From positions 4,154,001-4,218,000 of the forward strand of contig NZ_AP022582.1 in NCBI RefSeq assembly GCF_010731595.1: a DNA stretch of 64,000 bases. The letters run 5' to 3'. This DNA comes from Mycobacterium seoulense (GTDB taxonomy: Bacteria; Actinomycetota; Actinomycetes; Mycobacteriales; Mycobacteriaceae). Positions 8,236-19,152 of the stretch are shown in pieces (the first letter of the stretch is position 1; each line of letters starts with the position of its first letter). The translations under genes and the position numbers were made by a program. The notes under the pieces were generated by a model, which saw only the letters and a list, made by a program, of their open reading frames with translations, searched no databases and had not been told where the DNA came from.

Positions 8236-8550
8236 ATGGCAACGTTGAACGTCGACGAAAACTATCTCGAGAAATTGGCGACAAAACAGGGGCAAGCCGC
8301 CACCAAGGCCGCCGAAGCGGCGTCGGCCGCGAGCAACACCGAGACCGCGGTGTGGGTAACGCACGGCGTGATCAGCGGAGCGTCCAACGGCGCGTTCGTC
8401 ACCGCCGAGAAGCAGCGCCGCGGCGCGGGCCAGAACATCGGGCAGCACGCGTCGGATCTGGCCGCGAAGTTGCGCGTCGCCAAGCAAACGTACGGCGGCG
8501 TCGACGAAGAGTTGAGCGACAACCTCAACAAGCAGATGCGCGATAGCTGA
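8236..8550 (+). CDS. espF: EspF, ESX-1 substrate (copy 2)
   Basis: 104 aa, start ATG 8236 after GAGGAG. The core TAVWVTHGVISGASNGAF aligns with VDVWVTHGVVSWYSNLAF of copy 1, and the C-terminal helix AKQTYGGVDEELSDNLNKQMRDS keeps the YxxxD export signature (YGGVD). The upstream open frame back to 8116 overlaps the end of espE and has no family similarity. It lies 2 nt before espG1, so it is probably the first gene of the espF-G1-H-eccA1 transcript. Confidence 0.9.
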   Translation: MATLNVDENYLEKLATKQGQAATKAAEAASAASNTETAVWVTHGVISGASNGAFVTAEKQRRGAGQNIGQHASDLAAKLRVAKQTYGGVDEELSDNLNKQMRDS

Positions 8551-8552
8551 CC

Positions 8553-9389
8553 ATGTCCGGTCCCCTCACTCCCGGCCTTGCGGGCCTCGACGATGTCGTC
8601 GGGGTGGAGGTGACCGTCGACGGCATGCTGGTGATCGCCGACCGGCTGCACCTGGTCGACTTCCCGACGGCGCTCGGGATCCGTCCGAACATCCCTCAAG
8701 AGGAATTGCGGGATCTCGTCTGGGATCAGGTGCAGCGCGACCTCACCGCGCAGGGGGTGCTGGACCACCGGGGCCAACCCCACCCGGCAGTGGCAGCGAT
8801 GGTCGACACGATCAGCAGGCCCGACCGCAGCCTCGAGTGCCGTTGGTGGCGGCGCGATCTCGGCGGCGCCATGGTGCGTTTTGCGGTGTGCCGCAAGGGT
8901 GAACGCCACGTCATCGCCGTGCGTGACGGCGACCTGGTGGTGCTGCAATTGGTGGCCCCGCAAGTAGGGCTGGCCGGCATGGTGACGACCGTGCTCGGCC
9001 CGGCCACGCCCGCCAACGTCGAGCCGCTCACCGGTGTCGCGGCCGAGCTGGCCGGATGCACGACCGCCGGCCAACTGGTCCAGCACGGCGCCTCGCCGGT
9101 ATCGGCCCGCGTCTACGCCGAAATCATCAGCGATCCAAGTAGTTGGGTGGAGATCATCGCCAGCCAGCGCCACCCGGGAGGAACGTCCACGCATACCGAG
9201 GTCGCCGCCGGTGTCCTCGACTCGGCGCACGGCAGGCTGGTATCGCTCCCCCGCCGCGTCGGTGGCGAGCTCTACGGCAGCTTCCTGTCCGGCACCCAAG
9301 AAAACCTGCAGCGCGCGCTGGACGGCCTCGTGGAGTTCCTCCCGGCGGGCGCGTGGTTCGACCGCGTCGAAGCCTCCGCCGGGGGCTGA
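8553..9389 (+). CDS. espG1: EspG1, cytosolic PE/PPE chaperone
   Basis: 278 aa, standard length. It begins MSGPLTPGLAGLDDVVGVEVTVDGMLVIADRLHL, the EspG N-terminal strand region, and continues with the conserved RWWRRDLGG and DGDLVVLQLV strands. EspG proteins bind the hydrophobic tip of the PPE partner in PE-PPE dimers and deliver them to their cognate ESX channel; EspG1 is dedicated to ESX-1 (PE35-PPE68). That is notable here because the adjacent PE35 gene is damaged. The start is only 2 nt after the espF stop. The ESX-2 counterpart is at 42859-43689. Confidence 0.92.
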   Translation: MSGPLTPGLAGLDDVVGVEVTVDGMLVIADRLHLVDFPTALGIRPNIPQEELRDLVWDQVQRDLTAQGVLDHRGQPHPAVAAMVDTISRPDRSLECRWWRRDLGGAMVRFAVCRKGERHVIAVRDGDLVVLQLVAPQVGLAGMVTTVLGPATPANVEPLTGVAAELAGCTTAGQLVQHGASPVSARVYAEIISDPSSWVEIIASQRHPGGTSTHTEVAAGVLDSAHGRLVSLPRRVGGELYGSFLSGTQENLQRALDGLVEFLPAGAWFDRVEASAGG

Positions 9390-9426
9390 CCCCTAGCCCC
9401 GACCGATAGTTCAGAAAGAAGGAACC

Positions 9427-10026
9427 ATGCCGCAGTACGACGACCGCGACGATCTGGCCGCCCTGGATTTCTCCGCCACCGGATCCGGTGCCGACACCCT
9501 CGAACAGTCAGACGCGCTGGACTTCTCGGCCCCCGCAGAGGATGACGAGGAGTCGGCCGTCGATGCGTTGCACGACTACGCGCCGAGCGAACCCGAGGAT
9601 CTGGACACCGACCTCGCCGCGATCGAGTCGCAGACCGAAGCCACCCAGGAGGCCGGCGAGGGCGACGAGGAAACCCCCCAAGAGTTCACGGTGACCAATC
9701 CCCCCGAGACGGTGTCGGTGTCGGCGCTGATGGACGGAAGGACGCAGCGCGTCGAGCTGTCCCCGAAGGTGACGAGCATGAGCGAGACCGAGCTCGCCGA
9801 GGAGATTCTCGTCATCGCGGACCTGGCCAGGCAGAAGGGCCTGGCCGCCCAGCACAGCTATCTGTTGGGAGACGATTCCCTGTCGGAAACCATGCGGGAG
9901 ATGGGAATTGACGGCAACGACGTCGTACGCGACTTCATGGAGAACGGCATCGGTTTGACGACGCCGGAGCAGGCCGCCGCGGCGCAGGCGGAAGTGTTCG
10001 CCACCCGATACTCGACCGATAAATGA
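9427..10026 (+). CDS. espH: EspH, ESX-1 accessory protein
   Basis: 199 aa. The N-terminal half is acidic and disordered-looking (DDRDDLAALDF, DALDFSAPAEDDEESA). The C-terminal half is a compact domain (VSALMDGRTQRVELSPKVTSMSETELAEEILVIADLARQKG) of the YbaB-like type also seen in EspL. EspH is known to act early in export of EspE/EspF and other ESX-1 substrates, which fits its place just downstream of the duplicated espEF. It has a clear GAAAGAAGGA ribosome site. Its end overlaps the eccA1 start by 4 nt, suggesting translational coupling. Confidence 0.9.
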   Translation: MPQYDDRDDLAALDFSATGSGADTLEQSDALDFSAPAEDDEESAVDALHDYAPSEPEDLDTDLAAIESQTEATQEAGEGDEETPQEFTVTNPPETVSVSALMDGRTQRVELSPKVTSMSETELAEEILVIADLARQKGLAAQHSYLLGDDSLSETMREMGIDGNDVVRDFMENGIGLTTPEQAAAAQAEVFATRYSTDK

Positions 10027-11744
10027 CAGAACATCTGGCCGGCCTGTTCGAAAGCGCGGTCGGCATGCTGCCCGTGTCGGAGGCACGGGCGCTGGATCTG
10101 TTCACCGAGATCACCAACTACGACGAATCCGCCTGCGACGCATGGATCGGCCGCATCCGCTGCGGAGACACCGAACGGGTCACGTTGTTTCGGGCTTGGT
10201 ACTCGCGAACCCATTTCGGCCAGCTTGCCGGGGCCGCCCAGCTTTCGATGAACGCCGTCGGGGCGCGGCTCCCGATCGGCGGCCCCTACGGCGACATCAC
10301 CTACCCCGCCAACTCGCCCCTGGCGATCACCATGGGCTTCGCCGTAAGTGAGGCGGCGCAAGGGAATTACGCCGACGCGATGGAGGCCGTCGAGAACACT
10401 CCGGCCGCCGGTGCCGAGCACCTCCTGTCGTGGGTCAAGGCCGTGATTTACGGCGAGGCTGGGCGCTGGACCGAGGTCATCGACGAAGTCAGGGGCGCCG
10501 GGAGGTGGCCCGACGAGTTCCTGTCCGCCGCTGCCGGGGTCGCGCACGGGGTCGCCGCGGCCAACCTCGGTCTGTTCACCGAGGCCGAACGCCGGCTCAC
10601 CGAGGCGAACGCGTCGCCGGCCGGTGAAGCGTGCGCACGGGCCATTGCCTGGTATCTGGCGATGACGCGCCGCAGCCAGGGGAACGAAGAAGCGGCGGTG
10701 GCACTGCTGGAATGGCTGCAAACCACCCATCCCGAACCCAAAGTGACTGCCGCGCTGAAGGACCCGTCGTACCGCCTGACGACCACCAGCGCCGAACAGA
10801 TCTCCGCCCGCACCGACCCGTGGGACGCGAACACCGTCGTCGCCGACACCTCGGGCCGCGACAGATTGCTCGCGGAGGCGGAAGCCGAGCTGGAGCGGCA
10901 GATCGGACTCACCCGGGTCAAAGAACAGGTCGAGCGATACCGCGCCGCCACCCAGATGGCTCGGGTGCGTGCGGCGCGCGGCATGAAGGTCGCGCAACCC
11001 AGCAAGCACATGATCTTCACCGGGCCGCCGGGCACCGGCAAGACGACCATCGCCAGGGTCGTGGCCAACATCCTCGCCGGCCTGGGCGTGATCCCCGAAC
11101 CGAAACTCGTCGAGACCGCGCGCAAGGATTTCGTCGCCGAATACGAAGGCCAGTCCGCCGTCAAGACCACCAAGACCATCGATCGCGCGATGGGTGGTGT
11201 CTTGTTCATCGACGAGGCGTACGCGCTGGTGCAAGAACGGGACGGACGGACCGACCCGTTCGGCCAGGAGGCGCTGGACACGCTGCTGGCGCGAATGGAA
11301 AACGATCGGGACCGGCTGGTAGTCATCATCGCGGGGTACAGCTCCGACATCGACCGGCTGCTGGAGACCAACGAGGGGCTGCGATCCCGCTTCGCCACCC
11401 GGATCGAATTCGACTCCTACTCACCCGAGGAGATCCTGGAGATCGCGAAAGTGATCGCCGCCGCGAATGACTCGTCGATGAGCCCGGAGGCGGCCGACAA
11501 TCTGCTGCAGGCGGCGAAGCTGCTGAGCCAGCAGACGGTGCGCGGCAAACCCGCGCTCGACATCGCCGGTAACGGCCGCTACGCGCGCCAATTGGTGGAG
11601 GCCGGCGAGCAGTACCGCGACATCCGGCTGACCCGCTCCGCCGACTTCGAATCGCTCGACGAGGACCGCCTGCGCGAGATCAACGGCGAGGACATGACCG
11701 AGGCGATCGCCGCGGTACACGGACGACTCAACATCATCGAGTGA
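10023..11744 (+). CDS. eccA1: EccA1, AAA+ ATPase of ESX-1
   Basis: 573 aa, full length. The N-terminal ~280 residues are tetratricopeptide-like helices (for example AWIGRIRCGD and GEAGRWTEVIDEV). The C-terminal AAA+ (CbbX-type) module has Walker A GPPGTGKT at residues 334-341, Walker B LFIDEA near 394, and an arginine finger region GLRSRFATRIEF. EccA1 is a cytosolic hexameric ATPase that engages substrates such as the EspC/EspF group and has also been linked to mycolic acid synthesis. It overlaps espH by 4 nt and is 3 nt from eccB1, within the core operon. Confidence 0.95.
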   Translation: MTEHLAGLFESAVGMLPVSEARALDLFTEITNYDESACDAWIGRIRCGDTERVTLFRAWYSRTHFGQLAGAAQLSMNAVGARLPIGGPYGDITYPANSPLAITMGFAVSEAAQGNYADAMEAVENTPAAGAEHLLSWVKAVIYGEAGRWTEVIDEVRGAGRWPDEFLSAAAGVAHGVAAANLGLFTEAERRLTEANASPAGEACARAIAWYLAMTRRSQGNEEAAVALLEWLQTTHPEPKVTAALKDPSYRLTTTSAEQISARTDPWDANTVVADTSGRDRLLAEAEAELERQIGLTRVKEQVERYRAATQMARVRAARGMKVAQPSKHMIFTGPPGTGKTTIARVVANILAGLGVIPEPKLVETARKDFVAEYEGQSAVKTTKTIDRAMGGVLFIDEAYALVQERDGRTDPFGQEALDTLLARMENDRDRLVVIIAGYSSDIDRLLETNEGLRSRFATRIEFDSYSPEEILEIAKVIAAANDSSMSPEAADNLLQAAKLLSQQTVRGKPALDIAGNGRYARQLVEAGEQYRDIRLTRSADFESLDEDRLREINGEDMTEAIAAVHGRLNIIE

Positions 11745-11747
11745 CGC

Positions 11748-13199
11748 ATGGCGGGATTTCGGCTAACCACCAAGGTTCAGGTCAGCGGCTGGCGCTTCCT
11801 GCTGCGGCGCCTCGAGCACGCCATCGTGCGGCGCGACACCCGCATGTTCGACGATCCGCTGCAGTTCTACAGCCGCTCCGTCGCGCTGGGTGTCCTGGTC
11901 TCGGTGCTCGTCGTGGTCGGGGCGCTGGCGATGGCGTACTTCAAGCCGCAGGGCAAGCTGGGCAGCGGCAACCTGTTCGTCGACCGCGCCACCAACCAGC
12001 TCTACCTGATGGTGTCGGGCCAGTTGCACCCCGTCTACAACCTGACCTCGGCGCGGCTGATCCTGGGCAACCCGGCCGAACCCAAGGCCGTCAAACCCGC
12101 TGAACTCAACCGCTTTCCCAAGGGCCAATCCGTCGGCATCCCCGGAGCCCCGTATGCCACGCCCGTGTCGTCAGACTCCTCGTCGACGTGGGCGCTCTGC
12201 GACACCGCGATCAGGGCCGAGAGTACGACTCCCAGCGTGCAGACGGCGGTGATAGCGATGCCGTTGGCCATCGAGACCCCCGCGATAGACCCGATCCTGC
12301 CGAACGAGGCACTGCTGGCGTCCTACGGAGGCAAAGATTGGGTGATCACCACCAAGGGTCGGCACGCCACTGACCTCAGTGACCGCCCACTGACCTTCGT
12401 GGTCGGGATACGCGGCACCGCCAAGCCAACCCCGCTGTCCGCGGCCATGTTCAACGCGCTCCCCGACGCGGGATCCTGGCAGTTACCGCCGATCCCCGGC
12501 GCAGGGGCGCCGAACACCCTCGGGCTTCCCGACCAGCTGGTGGTCGGGTCGGTGCTGCAGCTCCGGACCACCTTGGGCACAAGGTACTTCGTCGTGATGC
12601 AAGACGGTGTGGCGCCGGTGAACGCCAATACCGCCGCGGCGCTGCGCGCTAGTCAATCGTATGGACTCGTGGAACCCCCGTCCCTGCCTCCGAACGCCGT
12701 CGTCGCGATTCCCGAACTGGTGTACAACTCGCCGCTGCCGGACGAACCGATCAAGATCGTGTCCCGGCCGGCGGATCCCACGCTGTGCTGGAGCTGGGAG
12801 CGCAAGCCCGGCGAACAAGCACCGAAGACCGCGGTGTTGACCGGTCGTCACCTGCCGATACCGGCGTCGGCGATGAATTCCGGGATCAAGCAGATCCAAG
12901 GCCCCGCAACCGTTTACACCGACGGCGGCAAGTATCTGCAGCTGCAGTCCCCCGACCCTCGGTACGGCGAATCGCTGTACTACGTCGACCCACAGGGTGT
13001 GCGTTACGGGCTGCCCGACGCACAGGCGGCCTCGGCATTGGGCCTGAGCGGGCCGAAGACCGCGCCGTGGGAGATCGTGCGCCTGCTGGTCGACGGCCCG
13101 GTGCTGTCGAAGGAGGCCGCGCTGCTCGAGCACGACACGCTGCCCGCTGATCCCAGCCCGCGAAAGGCCCCGGCGGCCGCCCCGGGAGGACCCTCATGA
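11748..13199 (+). CDS. eccB1: EccB1, ESX-1 membrane component with periplasmic domain
   Basis: 483 aa. The short cytosolic N-terminus [29 protein letters not shown] is the EccB signature. One transmembrane helix follows (about residues 45-66, [21 protein letters not shown]), and then a large periplasmic region with repeats ([30 protein letters not shown]-type loops) ending [14 protein letters not shown]. EccB links the inner-membrane complex to the periplasm and has ATPase activity reported for EccB1. The stop overlaps the eccCa1 start (ATGA type overlap, 4 nt). Confidence 0.95.
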   Translation: MAGFRLTTKVQVSGWRFLLRRLEHAIVRRDTRMFDDPLQFYSRSVALGVLVSVLVVVGALAMAYFKPQGKLGSGNLFVDRATNQLYLMVSGQLHPVYNLTSARLILGNPAEPKAVKPAELNRFPKGQSVGIPGAPYATPVSSDSSSTWALCDTAIRAESTTPSVQTAVIAMPLAIETPAIDPILPNEALLASYGGKDWVITTKGRHATDLSDRPLTFVVGIRGTAKPTPLSAAMFNALPDAGSWQLPPIPGAGAPNTLGLPDQLVVGSVLQLRTTLGTRYFVVMQDGVAPVNANTAAALRASQSYGLVEPPSLPPNAVVAIPELVYNSPLPDEPIKIVSRPADPTLCWSWERKPGEQAPKTAVLTGRHLPIPASAMNSGIKQIQGPATVYTDGGKYLQLQSPDPRYGESLYYVDPQGVRYGLPDAQAASALGLSGPKTAPWEIVRLLVDGPVLSKEAALLEHDTLPADPSPRKAPAAAPGGPS

Positions 13200-15436
13200 C
13201 GACCAGGAAGTTCACCCCCACCGTCACGCGCGGACCGCGGCTGACCCCGGGCGAGATCGGCCTCACCCCGCCCGAGGACCTCGGGGTGGACATCCCGCCG
13301 TCGGGTGTGCAGAAGGCCCTTCCTTATGTGATGGGTGTCTGCATGCTCGGCATGATCGCGATCATGGTGGTCACCGGCACCAGGCAGCTGTCGCCGTACA
13401 TGCTGATGATGCCGCTGATGATGATCATGATGTCGATGGGCATGATGGCCGGCCACGGCGGCGGCGGCAAGAAGGTTCCCGAGATCAACGCCGACCGCAA
13501 GGAGTACCTGCGCTATCTGGCCGGACTCCGTCCCCGGGTGACGTCATCGGCCAGCGCACAGGTCGCGTTCTTCGGTTACCACGCACCACATCCCGACGAT
13601 CTGGGGTCGCTCATCGGCACACCGCGGCAGTGGTCGCGCCCGGCGAACGCCGACTTCTACGCAGCCACCCGCATCGGGATCGGTGACCAACCCGCGGTCG
13701 ACCGCCTGATGAAGCCGTCCGCGGGCGGGGAGCTGGCGGGTCCGACCGCGGCGCCGCAGCCGTACCTCGAGCCGGTCGCCAACATGTGGGTGGTCAAGTT
13801 CCTGCGCACCCACGGGCTCATCCATGACTGCCCGAAACTGGTGCAGCTGCGCACCTTTCCGACGATCGCGGTGGGGGGCGACGCGGCGGGCGCGGCCGGC
13901 CTGCTGACCGCAATGGTCTGCCACCTGGCCGTCTTCCATCCGCCCGACCTGTTGCAGATCCGGGTGCTGACCGACGACCCGGACGACCCGGACTGGTCGT
14001 GGCTGAAATGGCTGCCCCACGTGCAACACTCGACCGAGACGGACGCCGCCGGGCCGGTCCGCATGATCTACACCCGCCCGGACAACCTGGCCGACCTGGC
14101 GGCCCGCGGGCCGCATACCCCCGACTCGCTACCCGGCGGCCCCTACGTCGTCGTCGTCGACCTGACCGGCGGTAGGGCCGGCTTTCCACCCGACGGAAGG
14201 GCCGGCGTCACGGTGATCACGCTCGGCAATCACCGCGGGTCGAACTACCGCATCCGGGTCGCCGACGACGGGACCGCCGACGACCGGCTGCCGGGACAGC
14301 AGTTTCGCCAGGTGACCTCGGTCGCCGACCGCATGTCGGCCCGGCAGGCCACCCGCATCGCGCGGAGGCTGGCGGGCTGGTCCATCACCGGCACGGTGCT
14401 GGACAAGAAGGGCACGGGCATCCAGAAGAAGGCGGCGACCGAATGGCACCAACTGGTCGGTGCCCACAGCGTCGAAGAGGTGACGCCGAGCCGGTGGCGG
14501 ATGTTCACCGATACCGACCGCGACCGGCTGAAGATTCCGTTCGGCCACGAACTCAAGACCGGCAACGTCATGTACCTCGACATCAAGGAGGGCGCCGAAT
14601 TCGGCGCCGGACCGCACGGCATGCTCATCGGCACCACCGGGTCGGGGAAGTCCGAATTCCTGCGCACGCTCATCCTGTCGCTGGTGGCGATGCACCACCC
14701 AGACCAGGTGAACCTGCTGCTGACCGACTTCAAAGGCGGGTCAACGTTTTTGGGTATGGAAAAGCTGCCGCACACCGCCGCCGTGGTCACCAACATGGCC
14801 GAGGAGGCCGAGCTTGTCAGCCGCATGGGCGAGGTCCTGACGGGCGAACTCGACCGTCGGCAGGGGATTCTGCGGCAGGCCGGCATGAAGGTCGGTGCCG
14901 CCGGAGCGCTGTCCGGTGTCGCCGAGTATGAGAAATACCGCGAGCGGGGCGCCGATCTACCGCCGCTGCCAACACTTTTCGTTGTCGTCGACGAGTTCGC
15001 CGAGCTGCTGCAGAGCCATCCCGACTTCATCGGGTTGTTCGACAGGATCTGCCGGGTGGGGCGGTCGCTGCGCGTGCACCTGCTGCTGGCCACCCAGTCG
15101 CTGCAAACCGGTGGCGTGCGCATCGACAAGTTGGAGCCTAACCTGACGTATCGCATCGCGCTGCGCACCACCAGTTCCCACGAATCCAAAGCGGTGATCG
15201 GGACCCCGGAGGCGCAATACATCACCAACAAAGAGAGCGGTGTCGGATTTCTGCGGGTCGGCATGGAGGACCCGGTCAAGTTCAGCACCTTGTACACCGG
15301 CAACACCTACGTTCCGGCGACTCGGGCCGAGACCAACGGTGAGGGCAACGGCGCCGCCCCGCAAACCGGGCCGAAGAAGGTCCGCATCCAGCCGTTCACC
15401 GCGGGACCCATGCCCGACGAGGTGATGGCGTCATGA
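13196..15436 (+). CDS. eccCa1: EccCa1, membrane FtsK/SpoIIIE ATPase subunit
   Basis: 746 aa. Two transmembrane helices lie at about residues 43-60 and 66-85 (methionine rich). A DUF/stalk domain follows, then one FtsK-type ATPase domain with Walker A GTTGSGKS at about 479-486 and Walker [18 protein letters not shown]-1 is unusual in splitting EccC into Ca (membrane plus ATPase 1) and Cb (ATPases 2 and 3); that split is preserved here. EccCa1 provides the R-finger-controlled motor of the channel. It overlaps eccCb1 by 4 nt, giving near-equimolar synthesis. Confidence 0.95.
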   Translation: MTTRKFTPTVTRGPRLTPGEIGLTPPEDLGVDIPPSGVQKALPYVMGVCMLGMIAIMVVTGTRQLSPYMLMMPLMMIMMSMGMMAGHGGGGKKVPEINADRKEYLRYLAGLRPRVTSSASAQVAFFGYHAPHPDDLGSLIGTPRQWSRPANADFYAATRIGIGDQPAVDRLMKPSAGGELAGPTAAPQPYLEPVANMWVVKFLRTHGLIHDCPKLVQLRTFPTIAVGGDAAGAAGLLTAMVCHLAVFHPPDLLQIRVLTDDPDDPDWSWLKWLPHVQHSTETDAAGPVRMIYTRPDNLADLAARGPHTPDSLPGGPYVVVVDLTGGRAGFPPDGRAGVTVITLGNHRGSNYRIRVADDGTADDRLPGQQFRQVTSVADRMSARQATRIARRLAGWSITGTVLDKKGTGIQKKAATEWHQLVGAHSVEEVTPSRWRMFTDTDRDRLKIPFGHELKTGNVMYLDIKEGAEFGAGPHGMLIGTTGSGKSEFLRTLILSLVAMHHPDQVNLLLTDFKGGSTFLGMEKLPHTAAVVTNMAEEAELVSRMGEVLTGELDRRQGILRQAGMKVGAAGALSGVAEYEKYRERGADLPPLPTLFVVVDEFAELLQSHPDFIGLFDRICRVGRSLRVHLLLATQSLQTGGVRIDKLEPNLTYRIALRTTSSHESKAVIGTPEAQYITNKESGVGFLRVGMEDPVKFSTLYTGNTYVPATRAETNGEGNGAAPQTGPKKVRIQPFTAGPMPDEVMAS

Positions 15437-17232
15437 CGATCGAGGCCGGCAAGGGTCGCGCGTTGCGCGAGGTGGTGCTCGAACAACTCAGCACCACCGA
15501 GTCGCGCGCGTACAAGATGTGGCTCCCCCCGCTGACCGACCCGACACCCATCAATGAACTCATCGCTCAGGACCACCCCCAGCCCCTTCGGTTCGCGCTG
15601 GGAATCATGGACGAGCCGCGCATGCACCGGCAGGCGACCTGGGGCGTGGACGTGTCCGGCGCGGGCGGCAACATCGGCATCGGGGGGGCGCCGCAGACCG
15701 GGAAGTCCACGCTGCTTCAGACGATGATGCTGTCCGCCGCTGCCACCCACTCACCGCGGCAAGTGCAGTTCTATTGCATCGATCTCGGCGGCGGTGGCCT
15801 GATCTATCTCGAAAACCTCCCGCACGTCGGCGGGGTGGCCACCCGATCGGAGCCCGACCGCGTCATGCGCGTGGTTGCGGAGGTGCAAGCCGTTCTGCGG
15901 CAGCGGGAGGCGACCTTCAAGGAGCACCGGGTGGGTTCGATCGCGGCGTACCGGCAGCTGCGCGAGGACCCCAACCAACCGGTCGCGGCCGACCCGTTCG
16001 GTGACGTCTTCCTGGTCATCGACGGGTGGCCGGCTTTCGTCAGCGAGTTCGCCGATCTCGAGTCGCAGGTCCAGGATCTGGCCGCGCAAGGGCTGTCGTT
16101 CGGCGTCCACGTCGTGATCACCACCCCACGCTGGACGGAACTGAAATCGCGCGTGCGCGATTACCTCGGCACCAAGATCGAGTTCCGCCTCGGCGACGTC
16201 AACGACACCCAGATCGATCGGGCCACCCGCGAGATTCCGGCGAATCGCCCGGGCCGGGCGATGTCGACGGAGAAGCACCACTTGATGATCGGCGTCCCCC
16301 GGTTCGACGGGGTGCACAGCGCGGACAACCTGGTGGAGGCGTTGACCGCGGCCGTGGACGAGGTTGCGGCCCAACACACCGAGCGGGCGCCGAGGGTCCG
16401 GGTCCTGCCCGAGCGGATCTACCTCTACGAGCTCGACCCGCACCCGCCGGGGCCGGATTCCGATTACCGCACGCGCTGGACGATCCCGGTCGGGGTCCGG
16501 GAATCCGATCTGTCCGTTGCCCACGCGCATATGTACACCACGCCGCACTTGCTGATTTTCGGTGCGGCCAAGTCGGGCAAGACGCGCACCGCCCACGCGA
16601 TCGCGCGGGCCATCTGTGCCCGCAACAGTCCCAGGCAGGTGCGCTTCATGCTCGCCGACTACCGCTCCGGGCTGTTGGACGCGGTGCCGCAAAGCCATCT
16701 GCTGGACGCGGGCGCGATCAACCGCAACAGCACGACACTCGACGAAGCCATCAAGGCGCTGGCGGTCAATCTGCAGAAGCGGTTGCCGCCGGCCGACCTG
16801 ACCTCCGCACAACTGCGGTCCCGGTCGTGGTGGAGCGGATTCGACGTCGTTCTTCTTGTCGACGATTGGCACATGATTGTGGCGGCGTCCGGCGGAATAC
16901 CGCCCATGGCGCCGCTGGCGCCGTTATTACCCGCCTCTCAGGATATCGGTCTGCACATCATTGTGACCTGTCAAATGAGTTCCGCGTACAAGGCGACGAT
17001 GGACAAGTTCGTCGGCGCCGCGTACGGGGCGGGATCGCCCACCCTGTTCCTTTCGGGCGATAAGCAGGATTTCCCGTCGAGGGATATCCAGGTCAAGCGG
17101 CGGCCCCCTGGCCAGGCCTTTTTCGTCACCCCCGAGGGAAAGGAGGTCATCCAAGCCGCGTACTTGGATCCCCCAGAAGAAGTGCACTCAGCACCTCCAG
17201 GGGGCGGTTACGATTATCCCAGCGCCCAGTAG
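15433..17232 (+). CDS. eccCb1: EccCb1, cytosolic FtsK ATPase subunit that binds the EsxB signal
   Basis: 599 aa, two FtsK-type ATPase domains. Walker A sequences are GAPQTGKST (about residues 85-94) and GAAKSGKT (377-384). The corresponding Walker B segments are [12 protein letters not shown] and [11 protein letters not shown]. The last domain recognises the C-terminal tail of EsxB and thereby recruits the EsxA-EsxB dimer. The tail ends in DYPSAQ. A 110-nt gap with no gene separates it from the shortened PE35, so the PE35-PPE68-esxBA unit may have its own promoter. Confidence 0.95.
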   Translation: MTIEAGKGRALREVVLEQLSTTESRAYKMWLPPLTDPTPINELIAQDHPQPLRFALGIMDEPRMHRQATWGVDVSGAGGNIGIGGAPQTGKSTLLQTMMLSAAATHSPRQVQFYCIDLGGGGLIYLENLPHVGGVATRSEPDRVMRVVAEVQAVLRQREATFKEHRVGSIAAYRQLREDPNQPVAADPFGDVFLVIDGWPAFVSEFADLESQVQDLAAQGLSFGVHVVITTPRWTELKSRVRDYLGTKIEFRLGDVNDTQIDRATREIPANRPGRAMSTEKHHLMIGVPRFDGVHSADNLVEALTAAVDEVAAQHTERAPRVRVLPERIYLYELDPHPPGPDSDYRTRWTIPVGVRESDLSVAHAHMYTTPHLLIFGAAKSGKTRTAHAIARAICARNSPRQVRFMLADYRSGLLDAVPQSHLLDAGAINRNSTTLDEAIKALAVNLQKRLPPADLTSAQLRSRSWWSGFDVVLLVDDWHMIVAASGGIPPMAPLAPLLPASQDIGLHIIVTCQMSSAYKATMDKFVGAAYGAGSPTLFLSGDKQDFPSRDIQVKRRPPGQAFFVTPEGKEVIQAAYLDPPEEVHSAPPGGGYDYPSAQ

Positions 17233-17342
17233 GAAGCACTGGACCACCGCCCGCATAACGAGCCGAGACTGCGTTGTCGTAAGCGTTGTTTAGCCCTAAT
17301 TGAATAATTTATCGCGCGCGGAAGTACAGGTGAGGTACGCAA

Positions 17343-17489
17343 ATGCAAGAAATGGCACTTAGCCCGACGCTTGTCGATATCGGCGGCGCAGTGACAGCCG
17401 ATATCGACCCGAGTGTGGCGGCGACGTCAGCGGCGGTCGACGAAGGCGCCGCCGGCCGCCTCGGTATCGCGGCCGGCTTCCAGGAATAG
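17343..17489 (+). pseudogene. PE35: PE35 reduced to 48 codons by internal deletion
   Basis: The only frame in the PE35 position is ATG 17343 to TAG 17489, 48 aa. It starts [20 protein letters not shown], like the PE35 start (MEKMSHDP..ADIG..V), and ends [12 protein letters not shown], like the PE35 end (IDDGAAGVF). Normal PE35 is about 99 aa, so roughly 50 central residues, the bulk of the two-helix PE hairpin, are missing in frame. The tyrosine of the YxxxD/E export motif is also absent: the residue at that place is serine or threonine. A plausible ribosome site (GGTGAGG) remains. It is either a pseudogene or a new micro-protein; it is unlikely to pair with PPE68 normally. A local assembly error is a competing explanation. 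Confidence 0.75.
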
Positions 17490-17524
17490 CCGAAAAGCAC
17501 ACGCAGACAAGGGGACTGGATACC

Positions 17525-18721
17525 ATGTTGTGGCACGCGATGCCACCGGAGCTGAACACCGCGCGGCTGATGGCCGGAGCGGGCCCGGCGCCGATGCTGC
17601 AGGCCGCCGCCGGCTGGGAAGCGCTGGCGGGCGCCCTGGAGGCGCAGGCAGTGGAGTTGTCTGCGGCCCTGGTCTCCCTCAAGGCCTCGTGGACCGGCAT
17701 GAGCAGCGAACGTGCCATAGCCGCGACGATGCCGATGGTCGCCTGGCTGCAGACCGCGGCACAGCAGGCCCAGCAACGCGCGATGCGGGCCGCCGCGCAG
17801 GCCGCCGCCTACACGACGGCGCTGGCCATGACGCCATCGCTGCCGGAGATCGCGGCCAACCACATCACCCACGCGGTCCTCACCGCCACGAACTTCCTCG
17901 GCATCAACATGGTGCCGATCGGACTCAACGAGACGGATTATTTCGTCCGCATGTGGAATCAGGCCGCGGCCGTGATGGACATCTATCAGGCGGAGACGAT
18001 CGCGAACACGGCCTTCGAGCCGCTTCCACCCGTCAAGCCGATCCTGCAGCCGGCGGCCGGCGAGGCGGTGACCACCGCGGCCTTGAGCAACCTGTCGGCC
18101 GTGGGCTCCGACGCCATCCCCGGGGCTATGCGCGCTCTCTCGGAGGTGACCGACGAGATCCCCGAGAGCCTCCCCGAGGCCGGGGTGCCGCTCGAGCAGC
18201 CGGCTATGCCGTCCTTGGGACAGATAGGTCAGCTGGGCGGGCCCATGCAGCAGCTGATGCAGCCGCTGCAGCAAATGATGTCGATGGCTGGCCAGACAGG
18301 CGGCATGGGCGGCCCGGGCGATAACCCGTTCGGCGACAAGCTCGGCGGCCTGGGTGACAAAGAAGGCAAACAGCTGGGCCTGATCGGTGCCAGTCCGCTG
18401 TCCAACCATCCGCTGGCGGGGGGATCGGGCCCCAGCATGGGCATGGGACTCATCCGCTCGGAAGCGCTGCCCGGTGCCGGCGGCACCGCGGCGCGCACGG
18501 GAATTATGAGCCAGCTGATCGATAAGCCAGCGCAAGTGGTTACGCCCGCCGGCGCCGGCGCCGGGTCGTCGGCGGCGGGCGGCGCCGCTCCCGTCGGCAT
18601 GGCGAGCGGCGCCGCTCAATCCGGCGGCGGCACCAGGCCAGGGCTGGCCTCCCCCACACTGCTGGCCTCGCATCCGGACGACGGCGGCGACGCCGACCTT
18701 GACCACGAGGACGACTGGTGA
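17525..18721 (+). CDS. PPE68: PPE68, ESX-1 PPE protein
   Basis: 398 aa. It starts [25 protein letters not shown] with the Pro-Pro-Glu motif at residues 7-9, and has the WxG turn at W56 (ASWTGMS) and the conserved block [26 protein letters not shown] that carries the EspG-binding tip. After ~180 residues the protein becomes Gly/Met/Pro rich and ends in an acidic DDW tail ([13 protein letters not shown]), as in M. tuberculosis PPE68. PPE68 is cell-envelope associated and works with EsxA/EsxB export. Its normal partner PE35 is collapsed here, 35 nt upstream. Confidence 0.93.
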   Translation: MLWHAMPPELNTARLMAGAGPAPMLQAAAGWEALAGALEAQAVELSAALVSLKASWTGMSSERAIAATMPMVAWLQTAAQQAQQRAMRAAAQAAAYTTALAMTPSLPEIAANHITHAVLTATNFLGINMVPIGLNETDYFVRMWNQAAAVMDIYQAETIANTAFEPLPPVKPILQPAAGEAVTTAALSNLSAVGSDAIPGAMRALSEVTDEIPESLPEAGVPLEQPAMPSLGQIGQLGGPMQQLMQPLQQMMSMAGQTGGMGGPGDNPFGDKLGGLGDKEGKQLGLIGASPLSNHPLAGGSGPSMGMGLIRSEALPGAGGTAARTGIMSQLIDKPAQVVTPAGAGAGSSAAGGAAPVGMASGAAQSGGGTRPGLASPTLLASHPDDGGDADLDHEDDW

Positions 18722-18809
18722 GCGCCCACAGAGAAAGACTTCCCGGCCGCCCGGGCCGGAAGACTTGCCAACACTTGGCGAGGACAGCAAACAGAGAAAG
18801 TAGTCCAGC

Positions 18810-19112
18810 ATGGCAGAGATGAAGACCGATGCCGCTACCCTCAGCGCGGAGGCTAGCAACTTCGACAGGATCTCCGGAGAGCTCCAGCGGGTCATCCAGA
18901 CCGTGGAGTCGACCGGGGGCGAGTTGGCCGGTCACTGGCGCGGTCAAGCCGGCGCCGCCGCTCAGCAGGCGTTGACGCGCTTCCACGAAGCGGGCCAAGC
19001 CCAGATCAAGGCGCTCAGCGAGATTTCGCAGAACATTCACGGCGCCGGGATCCAGTACTCCTCGGCCGACGAGGAACAAGCCAGTTCTCTGTCGTCGCAG
19101 ATGAACTTCTGA
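18810..19112 (+). CDS. esxB: EsxB (CFP-10), WXG100 substrate carrying the export signal
   Basis: 100 aa WXG100 protein. W43-R-G45 marks the helix turn, and the C-terminal export motif Y83-x3-D87 (YSSAD) is intact. The last residues SSQMNF provide the tail that docks on EccCb1. EsxB forms a tight 1:1 helical bundle with EsxA and escorts it through ESX-1. An AGAAAG-type ribosome site precedes ATG 18810. The gene is 40 nt upstream of esxA, as in other mycobacteria. Confidence 0.97.
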   Translation: MAEMKTDAATLSAEASNFDRISGELQRVIQTVESTGGELAGHWRGQAGAAAQQALTRFHEAGQAQIKALSEISQNIHGAGIQYSSADEEQASSLSSQMNF

Positions 19113-19152
19113 CCCATCACCCCTCAGCAACACAAAGAAACGGAGCAACAAT

